Positions 4,013 to 6,193 of a DNA stretch of 6,193 nucleotides are shown here, one piece after another (the stretch's first letter is position 1; the number at the start of each line of letters is the position of its first letter). The translations under genes and the position numbers were made by a program. Source of the stretch: Bacteroidota bacterium (GTDB lineage: Bacteria; Bacteroidota; Bacteroidia; Bacteroidales; B18-G4); contig QMPN01000180.1 of NCBI GenBank assembly GCA_003648575.1, positions 1 to 6,193 of the forward strand, in the 5' to 3' direction. The notes under the pieces are model-generated. The model saw only the letters and a program-made list of their open reading frames with translations, ran no database searches and had not been told where the DNA came from.

Positions 4013-6193
4013 ATGAAAAAAATATCAGGCATCTTAGCATTTCTATTTGCCATAGCATCAGTTGCTATTGCTCAAAATCAGGACAGTAAACTCATCAGCA
4101 GTGATGGGGAACCTGACATTCAAACAAGTTTCCACAATGGAGAAAAGCATCTGTATAAAAGTGATCTTAACCTCAAGACCGCTCAATATGATATTGACCC
4201 GGGCATTTACCCCGAAGGGGATTATATGGGTAACAGCACATTCACTCCCGACGGGCAGACCGTGATCCTTACCAATAAAGGAACCAATATGCTTACTATC
4301 TGGGATTGGGCAACGATGGAGGTGCTTGCCAATGTTGATGTAGGTGAATATCCTTCCTGTGTTGCAGCTAATAATGATTACGCCGTGGTCGGATGCCAGT
4401 TCGCGGATAGTATTTACTTTATTGATCTCAGCGATTACAGTGTAGCGGCAGTAATTCCGTCATTTGAGCAACCTTGCAGCATAGAATTGAGCCCCGATGG
4501 AAATATTGCCTATGTGGCCTGCGATATTGATGATATCTGCATGGCCATTTATATTGCGGACCAAAGCATTATTGGGCAAATTGATAATTTCCCGATCTAT
4601 CTGAATACTTTCTCCTGGGCAGCAGGGGTTGGCAGATACTGGGAAAAGTATAATGGTTTTGTGGTACTGCCTGACGGAGGCCGGATCGCCATTGCCGAAC
4701 CGCAGGGTGGTGATGTAGTTTTCTATTCGACCAACACATACATTGAAACAGACAGGCTAAGCATTGCCACTCCCAGGGCCCTGGGATTTTCGGGCGACGG
4801 AAATTTTATGGTATGTGCTGCAAATCCTGATTATACTTGTTTCGTACATCAGATCGATCTTTCTGACCTCAGCATTCCGCATGTTGTAGAGGTCACCGGA
4901 AACAGCCTGTCTACCAATGCCATTGTGGCAAACCAGGATGGCAGTAAAGCATATATCGGCACAGGCAACAATACCAGCACCCTGATAAAATTCGAGATAG
5001 AGGATTTTATTTCATTTTCATCCACCTACACGGCTTTCTGGCTTGGTGTATCGCATGATCACCAATATGCAGTCAGTGGGCAGAATCGTTTTTCTATCAT
5101 CGATTTTGAAGCTGAATCAATCGCTGACCAATATATTGGATTGAACCAATCCTTTGGTGCTGTATCACCGGTGGCCTACCATGTGTTTGGCTATGATCCC
5201 TTACGGTATGAAGGTGCGTATTTCTTTGATTTCACAGATCCTGGTGATATAGATTATCTTGGCACAGAACTCAGCGGCCTTGATCCCGAAGGTGATACGC
5301 CGGGTGCCATAGCCATAAACAACGACAGGACGAGGGCAGCCACTGCGGGCAATTTATCCTACAACAGCTCGGTGATCGATCTCGAAAGCATGGAAACCAT
5401 TACAGCTGTCCCGCTGGAAGAGAGTTGTTATGACGTAAAGATCACTCCTGACGGACAATGGGCGGTTTGCGGTGGTTATAACCTGAATACCATCAAGATC
5501 ATTGACCTTTCAGACAATACACTTGCAACTACGATTTATACCGGGCAACGTCCGATGATCGTTGAGATGTCCCCCGACGGGCAGTATGCATATATTGGCA
5601 ATATTAAGCAGAATACACTCTCAGTTGTTGAACTTGATGGAGCAAACTCCAGTCTTGTAACCTCCGTTCCCTGTGGGGTTATTGGGGTTAGCTACGCCTT
5701 CTATGGTATCAGAAGCGCAGTCAGGGTCAGCCCCGACGGAAATACCGTGCTGGTTACTGCAAGCTTCGACGATAAACTGAAGGTATTCGATACCGAGACA
5801 AACCAGTTCGTTGCTGAGCTGCCCACCGGTGACTTTCCGCTGGATGTTGCTTTCAATGCAGATGGCACGCTGGCGTGCGTAGTGAACGCTTTCGACGAAA
5901 CATTCGAGATCGTGTCCATAGATGGTGCATCTTCATCTGTGCTTTTCCACAATATTACCAATGGCGATTTTCCTATGGACGTATCATTTAATCCCGGCGA
6001 TGGATTATTTTACATCTGCTGCTCCGGCAGTAAGCGGATAAACAAAGTAGATCCTGCAAATGGCAATATTGTTGAGACCATTTATGCGGATGGGGCAGCT
6101 TTTCATATTGAATTCCACAACGGAATTCCCATTATCCAGTACCAGGGCGATGATAATATTGACCATAAAATTGTGTACGGAGACCTTGAATTC
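4013..6193 (+). CDS. Secreted YVTN-type beta-propeller protein, 3' end cut by window edge
   Basis: The frame is open from ATG 4013 to the last base (727 codons) with no stop, so the gene is incomplete. The first 20 residues form a classic signal peptide (MKKISGILAFLFAIASVAIA) with probable cleavage before QNQ, so the product is exported. The rest is built of beta-propeller blades of the YVTN/PDG kind. Turn motifs include FTPDGQ (77), LSPDGN (159), ITPDGQ (477), MSPDGQ (519), VSPDGN (572) and FNADGT (614). These often follow strand pairs such as LKVFDTETNQFVAELPTGDFPLDV. Most turns are 40-47 residues apart. No enzyme active site, haem motif or lipobox is seen. Such proteins often act in binding or surface display; no specific function can be assigned. 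A C-terminal sorting domain, common in secreted Bacteroidota proteins, could lie past the edge. It is transcribed away from the phosphatase operon. Confidence 0.9.
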   Translation, partial: MKKISGILAFLFAIASVAIAQNQDSKLISSDGEPDIQTSFHNGEKHLYKSDLNLKTAQYDIDPGIYPEGDYMGNSTFTPDGQTVILTNKGTNMLTIWDWATMEVLANVDVGEYPSCVAANNDYAVVGCQFADSIYFIDLSDYSVAAVIPSFEQPCSIELSPDGNIAYVACDIDDICMAIYIADQSIIGQIDNFPIYLNTFSWAAGVGRYWEKYNGFVVLPDGGRIAIAEPQGGDVVFYSTNTYIETDRLSIATPRALGFSGDGNFMVCAANPDYTCFVHQIDLSDLSIPHVVEVTGNSLSTNAIVANQDGSKAYIGTGNNTSTLIKFEIEDFISFSSTYTAFWLGVSHDHQYAVSGQNRFSIIDFEAESIADQYIGLNQSFGAVSPVAYHVFGYDPLRYEGAYFFDFTDPGDIDYLGTELSGLDPEGDTPGAIAINNDRTRAATAGNLSYNSSVIDLESMETITAVPLEESCYDVKITPDGQWAVCGGYNLNTIKIIDLSDNTLATTIYTGQRPMIVEMSPDGQYAYIGNIKQNTLSVVELDGANSSLVTSVPCGVIGVSYAFYGIRSAVRVSPDGNTVLVTASFDDKLKVFDTETNQFVAELPTGDFPLDVAFNADGTLACVVNAFDETFEIVSIDGASSSVLFHNITNGDFPMDVSFNPGDGLFYICCSGSKRINKVDPANGNIVETIYADGAAFHIEFHNGIPIIQYQGDDNIDHKIVYGDLEF
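4241..6124 (+). repeat. Degenerate protein-level blade repeats within the propeller gene
   Basis: Blade turns with a PDG-like core can be placed near residues 77, 117, 159, 219, 259, 306, 346, 434, 477, 519, 572, 614, 659 and 701. A badly degenerate one is expected near 390, filling the 88-residue gap. The spacing is mostly 40-47 residues, the size of a YVTN blade. Several copies keep CCCGACGG or a close relative at the DNA level (for example 4247, 5574 and 5733), but the repeats are otherwise diverged, so this is old duplication and not a recent tandem array. Confidence 0.7.

Noticed and set aside
4062..4265. Plus-strand open frame of 67 codons
   Set aside because: It is an out-of-frame shadow of the propeller gene, which has a signal peptide and repeats in the frame starting at 4013.
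5701..5961. Minus-strand open frame of 86 codons, rich in serine
   Set aside because: It is antisense to well-formed propeller blades; its serine and threonine richness is a by-product of the repeat codons on the other strand.

Overview
This 6,193-base window looks like part of a Bacteroidota (Bacteroidetes) chromosome. Supporting signs are the absence of Shine-Dalgarno sequences in front of the genes, a TAnnTTTG-type -7 promoter box upstream of the first gene of the minus-strand cluster, AT-rich spacers, and protein families typical of that phylum. Assignment below phylum is not possible from the sequence alone.

Minus strand (3886 down to 71): five tightly packed genes that look like one operon. 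In transcription order they are: (1) a membrane-bound dCache-HAMP-PP2C (SpoIIE/RsbU-type) phosphatase; (2) an RsbW/SpoIIAB-type serine kinase whose start overlaps the phosphatase stop; (3) a single-domain STAS protein of the RsbV/SpoIIAA type; (4) a stand-alone class III nucleotidyl cyclase domain protein; (5) a 6-pyruvoyl-tetrahydropterin synthase that aligns almost residue for residue with the animal enzyme. Genes 1-3 are a complete partner-switching module: an external ligand sensed by dCache would control dephosphorylation of the STAS protein, the kinase would rephosphorylate it, and the STAS phosphorylation state would decide which partner is bound. No sigma factor is present in the window. 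The gene directly after the STAS protein encodes a cyclase, so the module may act on, or be joined with, cyclic-nucleotide signalling.

Plus strand (4013 to the right edge): a divergently transcribed, secreted, repeat-built beta-propeller protein (YVTN/PDG-type repeats) with a clear signal peptide. At least 727 codons are open with no stop, so the gene is cut by the window edge. About 14-15 blade-like turns can be counted, enough for two seven-bladed propellers.

The 126-base divergent intergenic region (3887-4012) is AT-rich. It carries a good candidate promoter for the minus-strand operon and only a weak candidate for the propeller gene. The leftmost 70 bases hold no feature that can be assigned with confidence. 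I see no RNA genes, mobile elements, CRISPR arrays or convincing terminator hairpins.
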